From positions 1,736,001-1,800,000 of the forward strand of contig NZ_QWDC01000001.1 of the NCBI RefSeq assembly GCF_003432115.1: 64,000 nt of DNA, read 5' to 3'. Position 1 is the first letter of the stretch. Every line of letters starts with the position of its first letter. The stretch comes from Mucilaginibacter conchicola (GTDB lineage Bacteria; Bacteroidota; Bacteroidia; Sphingobacteriales; Sphingobacteriaceae). The notes under the pieces were generated by a model. That model did no database searches, was not told the DNA's origin, and was given only the letters and a program-made list of their open reading frames with translations. A program made the translations under genes and the position numbers. Of the stretch, positions 1 through 9,105 are shown one piece after another.

Positions 1-2169
1 ACCTGTGCAGTGTTCATCCTGTTTGGTTACAGCTCTTTTGTGATGATCGTTATTCGTGCAAAAGCAGGCACCAACCTAAACAACAGCGACCCTGAGGATG
101 CCTTTGCTTTGAATAGCTACCTTAACCGCGACCAGTATGGCGAAACGCCTTTATTATATGGCAATTTCTTTGATGCACAGCCTATCGACCAAAAAGAGGG
201 TGCTAACCTGTACCGCCGTGGTGATACCAAATACGAAGTAGCCGGCAAAAAGCTAACTACTATTTACGACCGTAATACGCTGTTTCCGCGTATGTTTAGC
301 CAAAAAGACCAACACCCTGAGTTTTACAGGATGTGGAGCAACCTTGGCCCCGAAGAAAAACCAACAATGGCTACCAATATTGGCTTTTTTGCCACCTGGC
401 AGGTAACACAAATGTATACACGCTATTTCTTGTGGAACTTTGTTGGCCGTGCAAACGACCAGGACGGCCAAACCGCACAAGGCCCTGATGGCAGCTGGAT
501 AAGCGGCTTTAACTTTGGCAAGCAATTACCTAAGAGCGTTACCGATAGCAAATCATACAACAGGTTATTCTTCCTGCCATTGATTATCGGTATATGTGGT
601 TTATTCTATCACTTTAAACGCAACCAGCGCGATGCAGGGGTGGTAACAGTATTGTTCTTCTTTACCGGTTTAGCCATTGTACTTTATCTTAACCAGGACC
701 CTTTGCAACCACGCGAACGTGATTATGCTTACGCAGGCTCGTTCTATGCCTTTGCCATCTGGATAGGTTTAGGTGTGTTGATGATTGCCGACCTGCTGAG
801 CAAAAAGATCAATGCAAAAACAGGTGCTATCATAGCTACCACTGTTTGCTTGTTGGCGGCTCCTGTATTAATGGCAAGCCAGGAATGGGATGATCATGAC
901 CGTTCTACCAAAATGACACCGCACGATATGGCTTATAATTACCTTACCTCATGTGCGCCAAATGCCATTTTGTTCACTTATGCCGATAACGATACTTACC
1001 CGCTTTGGTATGTACAGGAAGTAGAAGGCGTGCGCCCTGATGTGCGTATCGTAAACCTTAGCCTTTTAGGTACCGATTGGTATATCCGCCAGATGAAAGG
1101 CAAAATGAACGAGTCCGCACCGTTGCCTATCACCATGGATAACAAAAAGTTTGAAGCCGGTGTGCGCGATGTGCTTTACTATAACGATGCTAAAATTGCA
1201 GGCCCTGTTGAGTTAAAAGAGGTATTTGATTTCCTTACATCTGATAGCCCTAACTCGATGGTGCAATACAACAACGGCGAAAGTGCAAACTACCTGCCAA
1301 CCAAAAACTTCCGTTTAACAGTTAATGCTGAGGACGTGATAAAATCGGGCGCTGTACCTGCTGATAAAAAAGATCAGATAGTTCCTGAGATGGATTGGAC
1401 CTACCCGGGTAAATATGTTACCAAGGATAACCTGGCCATGATGGATATTATTGCCCACAACAACTGGAAACGCCCTATTTACTTTGCTACTACCGTACCA
1501 AGCAGCAATATGCTGGGTTTAGACCGCTACCTGTACAGTGAAGGTTTCTCATACCGTTTAATGCCGTTTAAACCGGATAGCACCCATGCGGCACAAGAGA
1601 ACAGCAACACGCTGATCATGTATAACAACATGGTTAACAAATACAAGTACGGTAACTTTAAAACAGCCAAGTACCTGGATCATGAATCTGTGAACCTGTT
1701 TTACCCGCTGGTGGCTCGCCTGTACTCTACCCTGGCAGATAACCTTATTAAAGAAGGCCATCAGGACCTGGCAAAAAAAGCCCTGCAAAAGTATGATGCC
1801 GTTATGCCATCGCAGATCAGTTCTTCAGAGATAGCTATTCGAAAATATTATATGATAGAGGCTTTGTACCGTGTTGGCGATGTTGCAACAGCAACTAAAT
1901 GGGTAAATGACATTGACGATTATGTAATAGATAATCTTAAGTTTAACTATACCCAATACCAAAACAACGAGGGCACCATTAACGGCCGCGATATACAGTT
2001 GAGCCTTTCGTTACTGAACAGCCTATCGCAGTCTACAAAAGACCACAACCAAACTGCGCTTGCTACCAAGCTCGAGGCGCAATTAAAAGATTACAGCACC
2101 AAGTTTGGGGGTATGCTGCAGCAACAACAGCAGCAAGAACCACAAGGACAACCGGAACAAGCTGAATAA
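1..2169 (+). CDS. DUF2723 family membrane protein, 3' part (5' end outside window)
   Basis: The reading frame is open from the first base, so this is the C-terminal ~722 residues of a longer protein; family members are about 1,000-1,100 aa. What is visible is the end of the multi-spanning membrane domain (hydrophobic segments near residues 1-18, 190-205, 213-230, 247-265, 273-290 counted from the GTG at position 10), with the motif DPLQPRERDYAYAGSFYAF typical of DUF2723. A long soluble C-terminal domain with TPR-like helices follows, ending in a Gln-rich tail. DUF2723 proteins resemble GT-C glycosyltransferases (GT117 in CAZy) and are proposed to glycosylate exported proteins; that role is family knowledge, not shown here. 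The GTG at position 10 is not the true start. Confidence 0.85.
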   Translation, partial: TCAVFILFGYSSFVMIVIRAKAGTNLNNSDPEDAFALNSYLNRDQYGETPLLYGNFFDAQPIDQKEGANLYRRGDTKYEVAGKKLTTIYDRNTLFPRMFSQKDQHPEFYRMWSNLGPEEKPTMATNIGFFATWQVTQMYTRYFLWNFVGRANDQDGQTAQGPDGSWISGFNFGKQLPKSVTDSKSYNRLFFLPLIIGICGLFYHFKRNQRDAGVVTVLFFFTGLAIVLYLNQDPLQPRERDYAYAGSFYAFAIWIGLGVLMIADLLSKKINAKTGAIIATTVCLLAAPVLMASQEWDDHDRSTKMTPHDMAYNYLTSCAPNAILFTYADNDTYPLWYVQEVEGVRPDVRIVNLSLLGTDWYIRQMKGKMNESAPLPITMDNKKFEAGVRDVLYYNDAKIAGPVELKEVFDFLTSDSPNSMVQYNNGESANYLPTKNFRLTVNAEDVIKSGAVPADKKDQIVPEMDWTYPGKYVTKDNLAMMDIIAHNNWKRPIYFATTVPSSNMLGLDRYLYSEGFSYRLMPFKPDSTHAAQENSNTLIMYNNMVNKYKYGNFKTAKYLDHESVNLFYPLVARLYSTLADNLIKEGHQDLAKKALQKYDAVMPSQISSSEIAIRKYYMIEALYRVGDVATATKWVNDIDDYVIDNLKFNYTQYQNNEGTINGRDIQLSLSLLNSLSQSTKDHNQTALATKLEAQLKDYSTKFGGMLQQQQQQEPQGQPEQAE

Positions 2170-2173
2170 GATT

Positions 2174-2200
2174 AAAAGCGGCCAAATGGCCGCTTTTTTA
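2174..2200 (+). terminator. Rho-independent terminator
   Basis: A perfect 10-bp stem (AAAAGCGGCC / GGCCGCTTTT) with a 4-nt loop and T-run starts 5 bp after the stop codon of the DUF2723 gene. Confidence 0.85.
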
Positions 2201-2289
2201 TTTAGCCCTGTTTTATCGTTTTGATCTGGCGGCTGGCGGAGAAGGATAAACATTTGTAACATTCTCCCTCATCCCTCTCTCTAACCGTC

Positions 2290-3666
2290 ATGAAAAACAC
2301 CTGCCTTACCCTCTTTCTTACGGGGGCTTCGCTTGTTGCTACAGCACAAAACAAAGCCTCAACTATCGACTCATTGATACACCAAAGTAACCGCATTGGT
2401 GTATTTAAAGGGAATGTATTGGTAATAGACAAAGGCAAGGTGATTTATGAAGCTGGCATTGGCTATACCGATGCTACCGAAAAGCAAGCACTTACTGTAG
2501 ATTATCGCTTTCATATTGGTTCTATAGCCAAGGAGTTTAACGCCGTGGGCATCATGATGCTGAAAGAACAGGGCAAGCTTATGCTTGATGATAAAGTGTC
2601 AAAATACTTAAGTGGTTTCCCTACATGGGCGGATAAGATCAGCATCAAAAACCTGCTTCAATATGCCAGTGGTTTACCCAACCTTAAATGGGGCGAATTG
2701 CATTCAGATGCGGAAGCCATGGCCGCCCTCAAAGCTTTCGACAAGCTGGATTTTGAACCGGGTACTCAATACGCCTATAACAACAGCAATACTTTACTGC
2801 AAAGGCAGATCATCGAAAAAATAACGGGCCAAAGTTTCGCGGATTTTGTGACGGAGAAAATGCTTAAACCCTGCGGGATGAACAACTCTGTTGTAGATCC
2901 GGGCGAACAAACGCCTATGATGACGAAATCATATAACAATTATAAGCTACAATCTGCTATGCAATACCCTATTACCGGGTGGACGGCGGTTACCCTGGAT
3001 GATTTCTATAAATGGGAAAAGGCATTGGAAAATTTCAAACTCATCAGCCCGCAATCAACCCGTGAGATACTTACACCGTTTGCACCGGGCAAACAATGCG
3101 GCTTGGGTGGCGGTACTATGGATGGCGATAAATTAACCTATCACCAGCATGATGGCACCGCACTTAACTACCAGGCATTACTAACCGCTTACCCTACCCG
3201 GGGCCGCACCATTATACTGCTTACTAACAACAAGCAAAACACCCTCTATGATGTTGACCATGCCATTGAAGCCATACTGGACGGCAAACCATATCAGCAG
3301 CCAAAAAAATCGATATTAAATGATTTTGCCAGGCAACTGGACAGCCTTAAAGGTTACGAGATAATCCCATGGTATAACAAACTAAAAGACAAATACGCAG
3401 CCGAATATGGGTTTGATAATGAGTCGTCACTGAACATGATAGGTTACTATTACAAGGGCAAAAATCGTATTGATGATGCTATTGCTGTGTTTGAATACAA
3501 CACGCAGCTATTCCCGCAATCGGGCAATGTGTTTGATAGTTTGGCCGATGCCTACAATGCTAAAGGCAATAAAGAGAAAACCCTGCTGAATTATAAACGC
3601 TCGGTTGCTTTAGACCCGAACAACGAAATGGCAAAGAAAATAATTGAGGAGTTGGAGAAGAAGTAG
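2290..3666 (+). CDS. Serine hydrolase, class C beta-lactamase-related, with C-terminal TPR
   Basis: 458-aa exported protein with a signal peptide (residues 1-19, cleavage after VATA). The penicillin-binding/esterase fold is supported by the SxxK motif S78-I-A-K81, the YxN motif Y163-N-N165 and a later HDG triad in place of KTG. This pattern is typical of Pfam Beta-lactamase (PF00144) esterases and peptidases rather than true beta-lactamases. The last ~80 residues form one or two TPR repeats (GKNRIDDAIAVFEYN...NAKGNKEKTLLNYKRSVALDPNN), a common C-terminal addition in Bacteroidota. It likely acts in the periplasm on a peptide, ester or amide; the substrate is unknown. The ATG at 2290 is chosen because the signal peptide starts there. 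It appears monocistronic. Confidence 0.85.
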   Translation: MKNTCLTLFLTGASLVATAQNKASTIDSLIHQSNRIGVFKGNVLVIDKGKVIYEAGIGYTDATEKQALTVDYRFHIGSIAKEFNAVGIMMLKEQGKLMLDDKVSKYLSGFPTWADKISIKNLLQYASGLPNLKWGELHSDAEAMAALKAFDKLDFEPGTQYAYNNSNTLLQRQIIEKITGQSFADFVTEKMLKPCGMNNSVVDPGEQTPMMTKSYNNYKLQSAMQYPITGWTAVTLDDFYKWEKALENFKLISPQSTREILTPFAPGKQCGLGGGTMDGDKLTYHQHDGTALNYQALLTAYPTRGRTIILLTNNKQNTLYDVDHAIEAILDGKPYQQPKKSILNDFARQLDSLKGYEIIPWYNKLKDKYAAEYGFDNESSLNMIGYYYKGKNRIDDAIAVFEYNTQLFPQSGNVFDSLADAYNAKGNKEKTLLNYKRSVALDPNNEMAKKIIEELEKK

Positions 3667-3698
3667 GTCAAAATATATTAAACCTGTCAGTATGAAGT

Positions 3699-3748
3699 TG
3701 TCGAAGACCTATCCGCGTGATAGCGGTTCGACAGGCTCACCATGACAA
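3699..3748. repeat. Short intergenic REP-like repeat
   Basis: Imperfect inverted repeat with arms TGTCGAA (3699-3705) and TTCGACA (3727-3733), followed by GGCTCACCATGACAA. This TTCGACAGGCTCACCATGAC text resembles intergenic repeats common in Sphingobacteriaceae. Only one copy is seen in the window. Confidence 0.45.
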
Positions 3749-3754
3749 ATGGCC

Positions 3755-3783
3755 AATAAAAAAAGCGGCATCACTGCCGCTTT
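3755..3783 (-). terminator. Terminator downstream of accA
   Basis: Stem AAAGCGGCA / TGCCGCTTT with a 4-nt loop. On the minus strand it is followed by a run of seven T, 22 bp after the accA stop codon. Confidence 0.8.
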
Positions 3784-3804
3784 CCTGTATTCTTGTCAAA
3801 AAGA

Positions 3805-4758
3805 TTATTCCTCAACTACACCCATGTTACAGAACTTGTCGATACGTTCGGCAACCAGTTCATCGATGTTTTTCTCACCGAGGGTTTTAAGATCTTTTAT
3901 TAATTGTTTTTTAAGGGTGGCAGCCATAGCAACCGGATCCTGATGCGCGCCACCAAGTGGTTCTTTTATCACGCCATCGATCAGCTTGTTCTTCAACATC
4001 TCGGTTGAGGTAAGCTTAAGCATCTCTGCAGCACGCTCTTTCTGCTCCCATGTTTTAAACAGGATGGTTGAACAGTTCTCGGGCGAAATAACCGAATACC
4101 ATGAGTTATCCAGCATCATTACCTTATCGCCAATGCCAATACCCAATGCACCACCAGATGCGCCTTCGCCGATGATAACGCAGATGATAGGTACTTTCAA
4201 TACCGCCATCTCTAACAAGTTACGGGCAATAGCCTCGCCTTGGCCGCGCTCTTCAGCTTCCAGACCAGGGTACGCGCCCGGCGTATCTATCAGGGTTATG
4301 ATAGGTTTGTTGAACTTTTCGGCCATTTTCATCAGCCTTAAAGCTTTGCGGTAACCCTCGGGGTTAGCCATACCGAAGTTGCGATACTGGCGCTCTTTGG
4401 TGTTACGGCCCTTTTGGTGACCAATGAACATAGCAGTTTGCCCGTTGATGGTACCAAAACCACCAATAATGGCTTTATCATCGCCAACGGTACGATCGCC
4501 GTGCAGTTCTATAAAATCGTCGCAAATAAGCTCCAGATACTGTAGAGTATAAGGGCGCTCAGGATGGCGCGATATCTGTACTTTTTGCCAGCCTGTAAGG
4601 TTGTTATATATTTCTTTCTGTGCCTCTTGCAGTTTAGCTTCTAATTCAGCTACAGTGGCAGACATGTCAAGCTTGTTTTTTTCTTCAACTTGCTTAACCT
4701 TTTCAATCTGTCCCTCTATCTCAGCAAGAGGTTTCTCAAAGTCAAATGTGATCTTCAT
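3805..4758 (-). CDS. accA: Acetyl-CoA carboxylase carboxyltransferase subunit alpha
   Basis: 317 aa, the usual full length for AccA. It is the alpha subunit of the carboxyltransferase that moves CO2 from carboxybiotin to acetyl-CoA, the first committed step of fatty-acid synthesis. Recognisable family stretches are the N-terminal helical segment (residues 8-55, coiled-coil-like), [15 protein letters not shown], the crotonase-fold signatures [19 protein letters not shown] and [22 protein letters not shown], and the oxyanion region [15 protein letters not shown]. The gene stands alone (accD and accBC are not adjacent), as is common in Bacteroidota. A TAATTTAG box, near-consensus for the Bacteroidota -7 element, lies about 20 bp upstream of the ATG. 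Confidence 0.97.
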   Translation of the reverse strand: MKITFDFEKPLAEIEGQIEKVKQVEEKNKLDMSATVAELEAKLQEAQKEIYNNLTGWQKVQISRHPERPYTLQYLELICDDFIELHGDRTVGDDKAIIGGFGTINGQTAMFIGHQKGRNTKERQYRNFGMANPEGYRKALRLMKMAEKFNKPIITLIDTPGAYPGLEAEERGQGEAIARNLLEMAVLKVPIICVIIGEGASGGALGIGIGDKVMMLDNSWYSVISPENCSTILFKTWEQKERAAEMLKLTSTEMLKNKLIDGVIKEPLGGAHQDPVAMAATLKKQLIKDLKTLGEKNIDELVAERIDKFCNMGVVEE

Positions 4759-4867
4759 ACAATTTTCCCGCCGCTAAATTAAAAAATTCAATCGGCATAT
4801 TATTTAATTATGAATTTTTCAAACACTTAGTGTGTATAAAACCCGTTGCGGGCTATATAGTTTCAGC

Positions 4868-6619
4868 TTATTCCACCTTCATCACCTTTGTGCGCTTGCT
4901 TATCCCGTTCTCATTAAAGGCCTCTATCTGGAAATAGTATGGTGTATCTTTCTCCATCCCATTAAAATAGTACTCGTTTACGTTGTACACCATAATATTA
5001 TTGTACAACTTATCCGGCGCTATGCCCATATAGATAGTATAGCCTACCGCGCCATCGGTTTGCTGCCAGCGTAACCATGAGTTGCGGCTTTCTGCCTTAC
5101 CACGCAACACGATGAAATTTTTAACCGTATCGGGCACCGCTCCTGCACCTTTGCCAAATACCCTAAAGCCCGATAGCGCAAATTTGCCCGTAGGCATGTG
5201 CAGGTTGGTAATTTTCAGGAAGCGGGCTTTAACCGGCGTTTTCAGCTCTACATAATCATGTGGTACATCGGTTTTGTTCTGGCTTTTATCTACCACAGTT
5301 CTCCATGTTTTGCCATCATTTGAGGCCGTTATTTTGTACTGATGATAAACGCCAAGCGATTTCCCCATAAAGCCGGCATCCTGATCGGCGTAGTTGATTT
5401 GAATGGCCTTCACGGTGCTTACATCGCCCAGGTCGGTTTGCAGCCACTCGCCTTTATTGGCGGTTTTGGCGCTCCAGTAGGTTTTGATGTCCTCATCAAC
5501 AGCCAGGTTGGGTACATAAGCCCCAAGGGTTGACGATACCTGTACAGGCTTGTTATAGTTCAGCAGCATCCAGCCGGTAAAATTGCTGGTCTTTACGTGG
5601 TCTTCTTTCCCGTTGGATAGGTAATGCGGGTAATCACCATAAGAGGTATTCGTGAACATCGTCCCATCGGCATCAAAACCTGCAGGCCAAAAACCAATGC
5701 GGCGCTCAAAGTTATTTTTCACATCTATCACCATGGTTGATATATGCCAGTAATTGCCAAACTTATCGGCCCAGGTAGCACCATGGCCTGCACCTTTTGC
5801 AAAACCGCCAGGTTTATAGCTAAACGGATTATGCTTTTGATATGTGAACGGACCAAGTGGTTTATCGCCCACATAAACGCCATCGCCATAGCCACGGCCT
5901 TCGGTGCCGGGCGCCGCGTATTGCAGGTAGTATTTGCCGTTGTGTTTGTTCATCCAACCGCCTTCCATAAAGCCGGTGAGGAAAACATTATCATTATTCT
6001 CGCCGAAACGCTCCCAGCCGTGTTGCTCCCAGTTTAGTTTTATCATTTCCTTTTTGGGGCCGATGGGTTCAAACGTTTTGCGGTCTATCTCCTGCCCGTA
6101 CATAGGCAGGGTATTGCTGCTGCCATGGTAAATGTAAACGCGGCCGTCATCATCGGCAAATAATCCCGGATCCCAGGCACCTACTTTGAAGTAATCTTTG
6201 GCGGCCTTCCAGGTATCGGTACGGGGGTCGGTACTCATCCAGAGGGTAAAATCTTTATTATAGGTTGATCCTATCACTAATAGGGTATCGCCTAAAACCA
6301 ATGTACCCGGCGCGCAAAGCTCATCGCCCTGCACCTCGTTGTAAGGGCGCACAAACTTGCGCGATACAAACTTCCAGTTCAGCATATCCGGGCTCCACCA
6401 GTAACCAAATTGATTGGTACTGAACAGGTAGTAGTTGCCTTTAAAAAAAGTCATGGTTGGGTCGGCAGTAGCACGATGCTTGCCCCAGGCTGCAAAGTTG
6501 GCGAAGGGAGTGTATCCATAATCGAGGTTAAGCGGATTGCAATAAGTTAGCCGTTTGGTTTGGGCTGATGCTTGTAAAGCGAATAAAGTGAATACGAGTG
6601 CCAGGATGCGGAGTTTCAT
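4868..6619 (-). CDS. Secreted GH43-family glycosidase with discoidin (CBM32-like) and fibronectin III domains
   Basis: 583 aa, signal peptide 1-19 (MKLRILALVFTLFALQASA). Residues ~25-345 form a five-bladed propeller of GH43 type; likely catalytic residues are D53 (TADPT, base), D150 (AWDPG, pKa modulator) and E219 (FMEGG, acid). Residues ~365-490 read as an F5/8 type C/discoidin module (DEDIKTYWSAKTANKGEWLQTDLGD, ...ARFLKITNLHMP). Residues ~500-583 look like an Fn3 domain (AESRNSWLRWQQTDGAVGYTIYMG). GH43 enzymes act on arabinan, xylan or galactan side chains; the specificity here cannot be read. It likely works in the periplasm or at the cell surface. It heads a leftward-reading carbohydrate-gene neighbourhood together with the GH30 and ThuA genes. 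Confidence 0.88.
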   Translation of the reverse strand: MKLRILALVFTLFALQASAQTKRLTYCNPLNLDYGYTPFANFAAWGKHRATADPTMTFFKGNYYLFSTNQFGYWWSPDMLNWKFVSRKFVRPYNEVQGDELCAPGTLVLGDTLLVIGSTYNKDFTLWMSTDPRTDTWKAAKDYFKVGAWDPGLFADDDGRVYIYHGSSNTLPMYGQEIDRKTFEPIGPKKEMIKLNWEQHGWERFGENNDNVFLTGFMEGGWMNKHNGKYYLQYAAPGTEGRGYGDGVYVGDKPLGPFTYQKHNPFSYKPGGFAKGAGHGATWADKFGNYWHISTMVIDVKNNFERRIGFWPAGFDADGTMFTNTSYGDYPHYLSNGKEDHVKTSNFTGWMLLNYNKPVQVSSTLGAYVPNLAVDEDIKTYWSAKTANKGEWLQTDLGDVSTVKAIQINYADQDAGFMGKSLGVYHQYKITASNDGKTWRTVVDKSQNKTDVPHDYVELKTPVKARFLKITNLHMPTGKFALSGFRVFGKGAGAVPDTVKNFIVLRGKAESRNSWLRWQQTDGAVGYTIYMGIAPDKLYNNIMVYNVNEYYFNGMEKDTPYYFQIEAFNENGISKRTKVMKVE

Positions 6620-6643
6620 AAAGGCCTACAATTGGTGGTGGGG

Positions 6644-6679
6644 CAAATATCAGGTTTTTATACGCAATAAATAACAAAA
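6644..6679 (-). promoter_or_regulatory. Putative Bacteroidota promoter for the GH43 gene
   Basis: On the minus strand a TTTTG element (6675-6679) and GATATTTG (6644-6651; consensus TAnnTTTG) are separated by about 23 bp and end 24 bp upstream of the ATG. The match is one base off consensus. Confidence 0.45.
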
Positions 6680-6739
6680 TACGTGAGGCCGAACTTGTTT
6701 CGGCATCCCATCAGAAAGGCTGACTACTAATCACGTGGG

Positions 6740-6760
6740 ATCCCGAAATAAATTCGGGAT
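6740..6760. repeat. Short palindromic intergenic repeat
   Basis: Perfect 8-bp inverted repeat ATCCCGAA / TTCGGGAT with a 5-nt loop, within a GGGATCCCGAAATAAATTCGGG-type sequence often seen as a dispersed intergenic element in this bacterial group. Confidence 0.5.
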
Positions 6761-6790
6761 GACGCGTTTTTATGTTTAGTTCATCAAACA

Positions 6791-6824
6791 AAAAACGCCG
6801 GTGCTTCAACAGCCCGGCGTTTTT
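6791..6824. terminator. Bidirectional terminator-like hairpin without an adjacent gene
   Basis: Perfect 11-bp stem AAAAACGCCGG / CCGGCGTTTTT with a 12-nt loop. T-runs exist in both orientations. No intact gene lies immediately upstream on either strand: the GH43 promoter is to the left and AT-rich noncoding DNA to the right. It may be a relic of a lost gene; see the rejected fragment at 6848-6910. Confidence 0.6.
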
Positions 6825-7133
6825 CCTCGCACTCACATTTCAGGGAATTACATACCGAAAGCTTTCTTTAGTTTTGCTACTGCATATCCTTTGGTGTTTT
6901 CTACTAACTGTTACTATTTAACCTAACACTACTATTCACCAAAAGTTGTTAATTTTTTCTTTACAATTTAACAAAACAACAATTTGGTTTACAAAACCAT
7001 ACTAAAAGTAAAAATTGAACAGTATTCCTAAAAACTCTAACAGTTGCGCTTTGGGCTAAAGGCATCTTGTTTGCGTTGATAATTATAGCTGCACAAAGGC
7101 AGCATATTTATTAACTTCTAAAATTAATGTATC
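6825..7133. other. AT-rich noncoding stretch
   Basis: Together with 6620-6790 this makes a 514-bp gene-free interval, the longest in the window. This part is AT-rich, with stop codons in all frames and no convincing ORF. It precedes the double-glycine-leader gene and may hold its promoter or regulatory region; no clear TAnnTTTG box was found. Confidence 0.5.
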
Positions 7134-7340
7134 ATGAAAATGACGGAATTAACAGAGAAAGAGTTAGTTGAAATTAACGGTGGTGCCGGCACCACTTCAG
7201 CTTTAGGTATAAGTTTAACCATTGGCGGCAATAGCTTGCTTAGGCTTGCATTATCAACCCGCAATGGCGATGATGTAAACAGGTCTACATTGGTACTTTT
7301 AAACGGCCTGAACCTTTTAGGCCTTGGCCAATTAAAATAA
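7134..7340 (+). CDS. Small peptide with double-glycine (bacteriocin-type) leader
   Basis: 68 aa. The N-terminus KMTELTEKELVEINGG matches the double-glycine leader consensus (hydrophobic positions L6, L11, I14 and the GG at 16-17) of peptides matured and exported by peptidase-containing (C39) ABC transporters. Cleavage after G17 would release a 51-aa peptide beginning AGTTSALG. The core is rich in Leu, Asn, Gly, Ser and Thr, has no Cys or aromatic residue, and contains a second GG (31-32) that lacks leader context. Function could be bacteriocin, signalling peptide or RiPP substrate; none is proven. No C39 transporter or modification enzyme is in the window. ATG at 7134 or 7140 could start it. 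A strong terminator follows 12 bp after the stop. Confidence 0.7.
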   Translation: MKMTELTEKELVEINGGAGTTSALGISLTIGGNSLLRLALSTRNGDDVNRSTLVLLNGLNLLGLGQLK

Positions 7341-7352
7341 TCCCCCTTTTGA

Positions 7353-7387
7353 CAAAAAGCCCCTCGGCTATGCCGGGGGGGCTTTTT
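7353..7387. terminator. Bidirectional terminator
   Basis: GC-rich hairpin (arms CAAAAAGCCCC / GGGGGCTTTTTG) between the convergent leader-peptide gene and the small membrane-protein gene, with T-runs on both strands. Confidence 0.85.
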
Positions 7388-7389
7388 GT

Positions 7390-7605
7390 TTATTGCAGCT
7401 GTTGTTTTTTTAAGCGGCGCTGTGCAAGCCGGTACATAGTGTAGCCATACAGCAAACCACCCAGCGTGTAAGCAATAATATTACCCGTTATTGAACGGAC
7501 TGTAATTGCATCGCCCAGGTACCAGGGCCACAACAGCCCCATACATACAAACATAAATACAGCCCATATCAGGCTAAATACCAACCATTTTTTATAAGCT
7601 CCCAT
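7390..7605 (-). CDS. Small two-TM membrane protein
   Basis: 71 aa if started at the ATG at 7605 (MGAYKKWLVFSLIWAVFMF). An upstream in-frame ATG at 7680 would lie inside the GH30 gene and give a polar, Cys-rich N-terminus unlike a membrane protein. Two hydrophobic helices (residues ~7-27 and ~38-58) and a basic tail (RLAQRRLKKQQLQ) suggest an N-in, C-in topology. The start lies 5 bp after the GH30 stop, so it is co-transcribed and possibly translationally coupled. No function recognised. Confidence 0.7.
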   Translation of the reverse strand: MGAYKKWLVFSLIWAVFMFVCMGLLWPWYLGDAITVRSITGNIIAYTLGGLLYGYTMYRLAQRRLKKQQLQ

Positions 7606-7610
7606 CAGCA

Positions 7611-9071
7611 CTAATTTACAACTAATGTAGCAATAGAATGTGGTTCGGTAGTGGTTTTTGCAGCCTTTCCTTTTATCCAAAGGCTGTAATCTATCTTTTC
7701 ATCAGTACGGTTCATTACCACTACGGCTATTTTACCATCGGGGTTCATGTAAGCTGTGCTTAACAGTTTATCCCTGCTGGCAGAACTGGCAATGCGCCTT
7801 GCACCCGGGCGAATGTATTTTGAGAAATGGCCTATATAATAATAAGAGTTGGTATATAACAATTGCCCGCTACGGGTATCGGCATGTACCGGCGCAAAGC
7901 AGAAGTTACCTACGTGGTTCGGCCCGCCTTTTTCATCAAGCAGGACGTTCCAATCTGTCCAGGCTACGGTACCTGCGTTAAAATCATTTATCATTGAAAG
8001 GCCATAGCGCTCGCCCAAGGCCCAATCGGTTAATCTTTCAAAGTCGAATTTCTCTACACAACCTTCGGTAAATACCAGGTTCTTATCAGGGAAAGCTTCA
8101 TGCGTAAGGCGTACACTCTCAAAATTTTGGCCGGCACCCGTCCAGGTCTCGTACCAGTGAAAACCTATACCCCATACATATTTGGCTGCGGCAGGGTCTT
8201 CCATCATGGTGCTGGCGCGTTGGTACAACAAATCGCGGTTATGATCCCATACAATCAATTTTTTGCCACCCAAGCCATTTTTAGCAAGCGTTGGGCCCAA
8301 ATAATTCTTTACAAAGTCGCGCTCTTCCTCGGCAGTGTAGTTACATGATTCCCATGTTTGGGTGGCCATCGGTTCGTTTTGTACCGATAAGCCCCAAACC
8401 GGCATACCCAGCTTCTCATACGCTTTAATGAACTTCACATAAAAGTTGGCCCAGCTTTGCGCATACTCTGGTTTAAGATGGCCGCCATGTAGTACATCGT
8501 TATTGGTTTTCATAAAAGCCGGCGGGCTCCACGGCGATACAAACATGGGTAGTTTACCCCCCGCTGCCTGTGTAGCCGCTTTTATAAATGGTATGCGGTA
8601 CTGCTTATCATGGCTAACATCAAAAGTTGACAGATTTTTATCGCTGTTGCTCACGTAACTGTAACTACCGCTGCTAAAATCGCAGCTTTGGATACTGGTA
8701 CGGGCAAAGGTGTAGCCTATCCCGCTTTGCGGATTGTAATAAGCTTCTATCAGGTCTTTCTGCTTATCCTTTGGTAATTTGTAGAATGTTTCTGCCGACG
8801 CATCCGTTAAAGCACCTCCAATACCCAGCATGGTTTGGAACTTCCTTTCAGGATCAACAAACACCACGGTTTCTGTTTCCGGTGGTTGGGCTTCGGTAAC
8901 AAATTTAAGGTCGCCTGCAGGTGCAAGGCGTTTGTTTGATTCCTTCTCGGTTACAAATACCTTAACAGTACGGTTAGCTGCCGAGTATGGCATTGCCTTT
9001 TTAGGCACCCGCTGACTGAATGCGCCTGCTGATATACAAACCAGCCCGGCTATTAAAAATTTTCTCTTCAT
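7611..9071 (-). CDS. Secreted GH30-family glycosidase (glucosylceramidase-like)
   Basis: 486 aa with signal peptide 1-19 (ending AGAFS). GH30 (beta/alpha)8 barrel followed by a beta-sandwich. Diagnostic stretches are FQTMLGIGGALTDASAETF near residues 78-96, SPWSPPAFMKTN (179-190), the acid/base E233 in SVQNEP and the nucleophile E336 in VFTEGC. Family activities include beta-glucosylceramidase, beta-1,6-glucanase and beta-xylosidase. The layout is closest to subfamily-1/3 type enzymes, so beta-1,6-glucan is plausible but not shown. It sits in a leftward operon with ThuA-like upstream (34 bp gap) and the small membrane protein downstream (5 bp). Confidence 0.93.
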   Translation of the reverse strand: MKRKFLIAGLVCISAGAFSQRVPKKAMPYSAANRTVKVFVTEKESNKRLAPAGDLKFVTEAQPPETETVVFVDPERKFQTMLGIGGALTDASAETFYKLPKDKQKDLIEAYYNPQSGIGYTFARTSIQSCDFSSGSYSYVSNSDKNLSTFDVSHDKQYRIPFIKAATQAAGGKLPMFVSPWSPPAFMKTNNDVLHGGHLKPEYAQSWANFYVKFIKAYEKLGMPVWGLSVQNEPMATQTWESCNYTAEEERDFVKNYLGPTLAKNGLGGKKLIVWDHNRDLLYQRASTMMEDPAAAKYVWGIGFHWYETWTGAGQNFESVRLTHEAFPDKNLVFTEGCVEKFDFERLTDWALGERYGLSMINDFNAGTVAWTDWNVLLDEKGGPNHVGNFCFAPVHADTRSGQLLYTNSYYYIGHFSKYIRPGARRIASSASRDKLLSTAYMNPDGKIAVVVMNRTDEKIDYSLWIKGKAAKTTTEPHSIATLVVN

Positions 9072-9105
9072 GGTTGTGTAGTGTGAGATAATGAAGTATG
9101 TTTAG

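Noticed and set aside
2290..3666. True beta-lactamase resistance gene (also considered for 20906-21976).
   Set aside because: Both have SxxK and YxN but lack the KTG motif and have the features of general esterase/peptidase relatives; resistance cannot be claimed.
6848..6910. Minus-strand open stretch ending in VENTKGYAVAKLKKAFGM, followed by a terminator-like hairpin.
   Set aside because: It has no start codon: two in-frame stops lie directly before the first codon. Could be the remnant of a decayed gene, but 20 residues do not support a pseudogene call.
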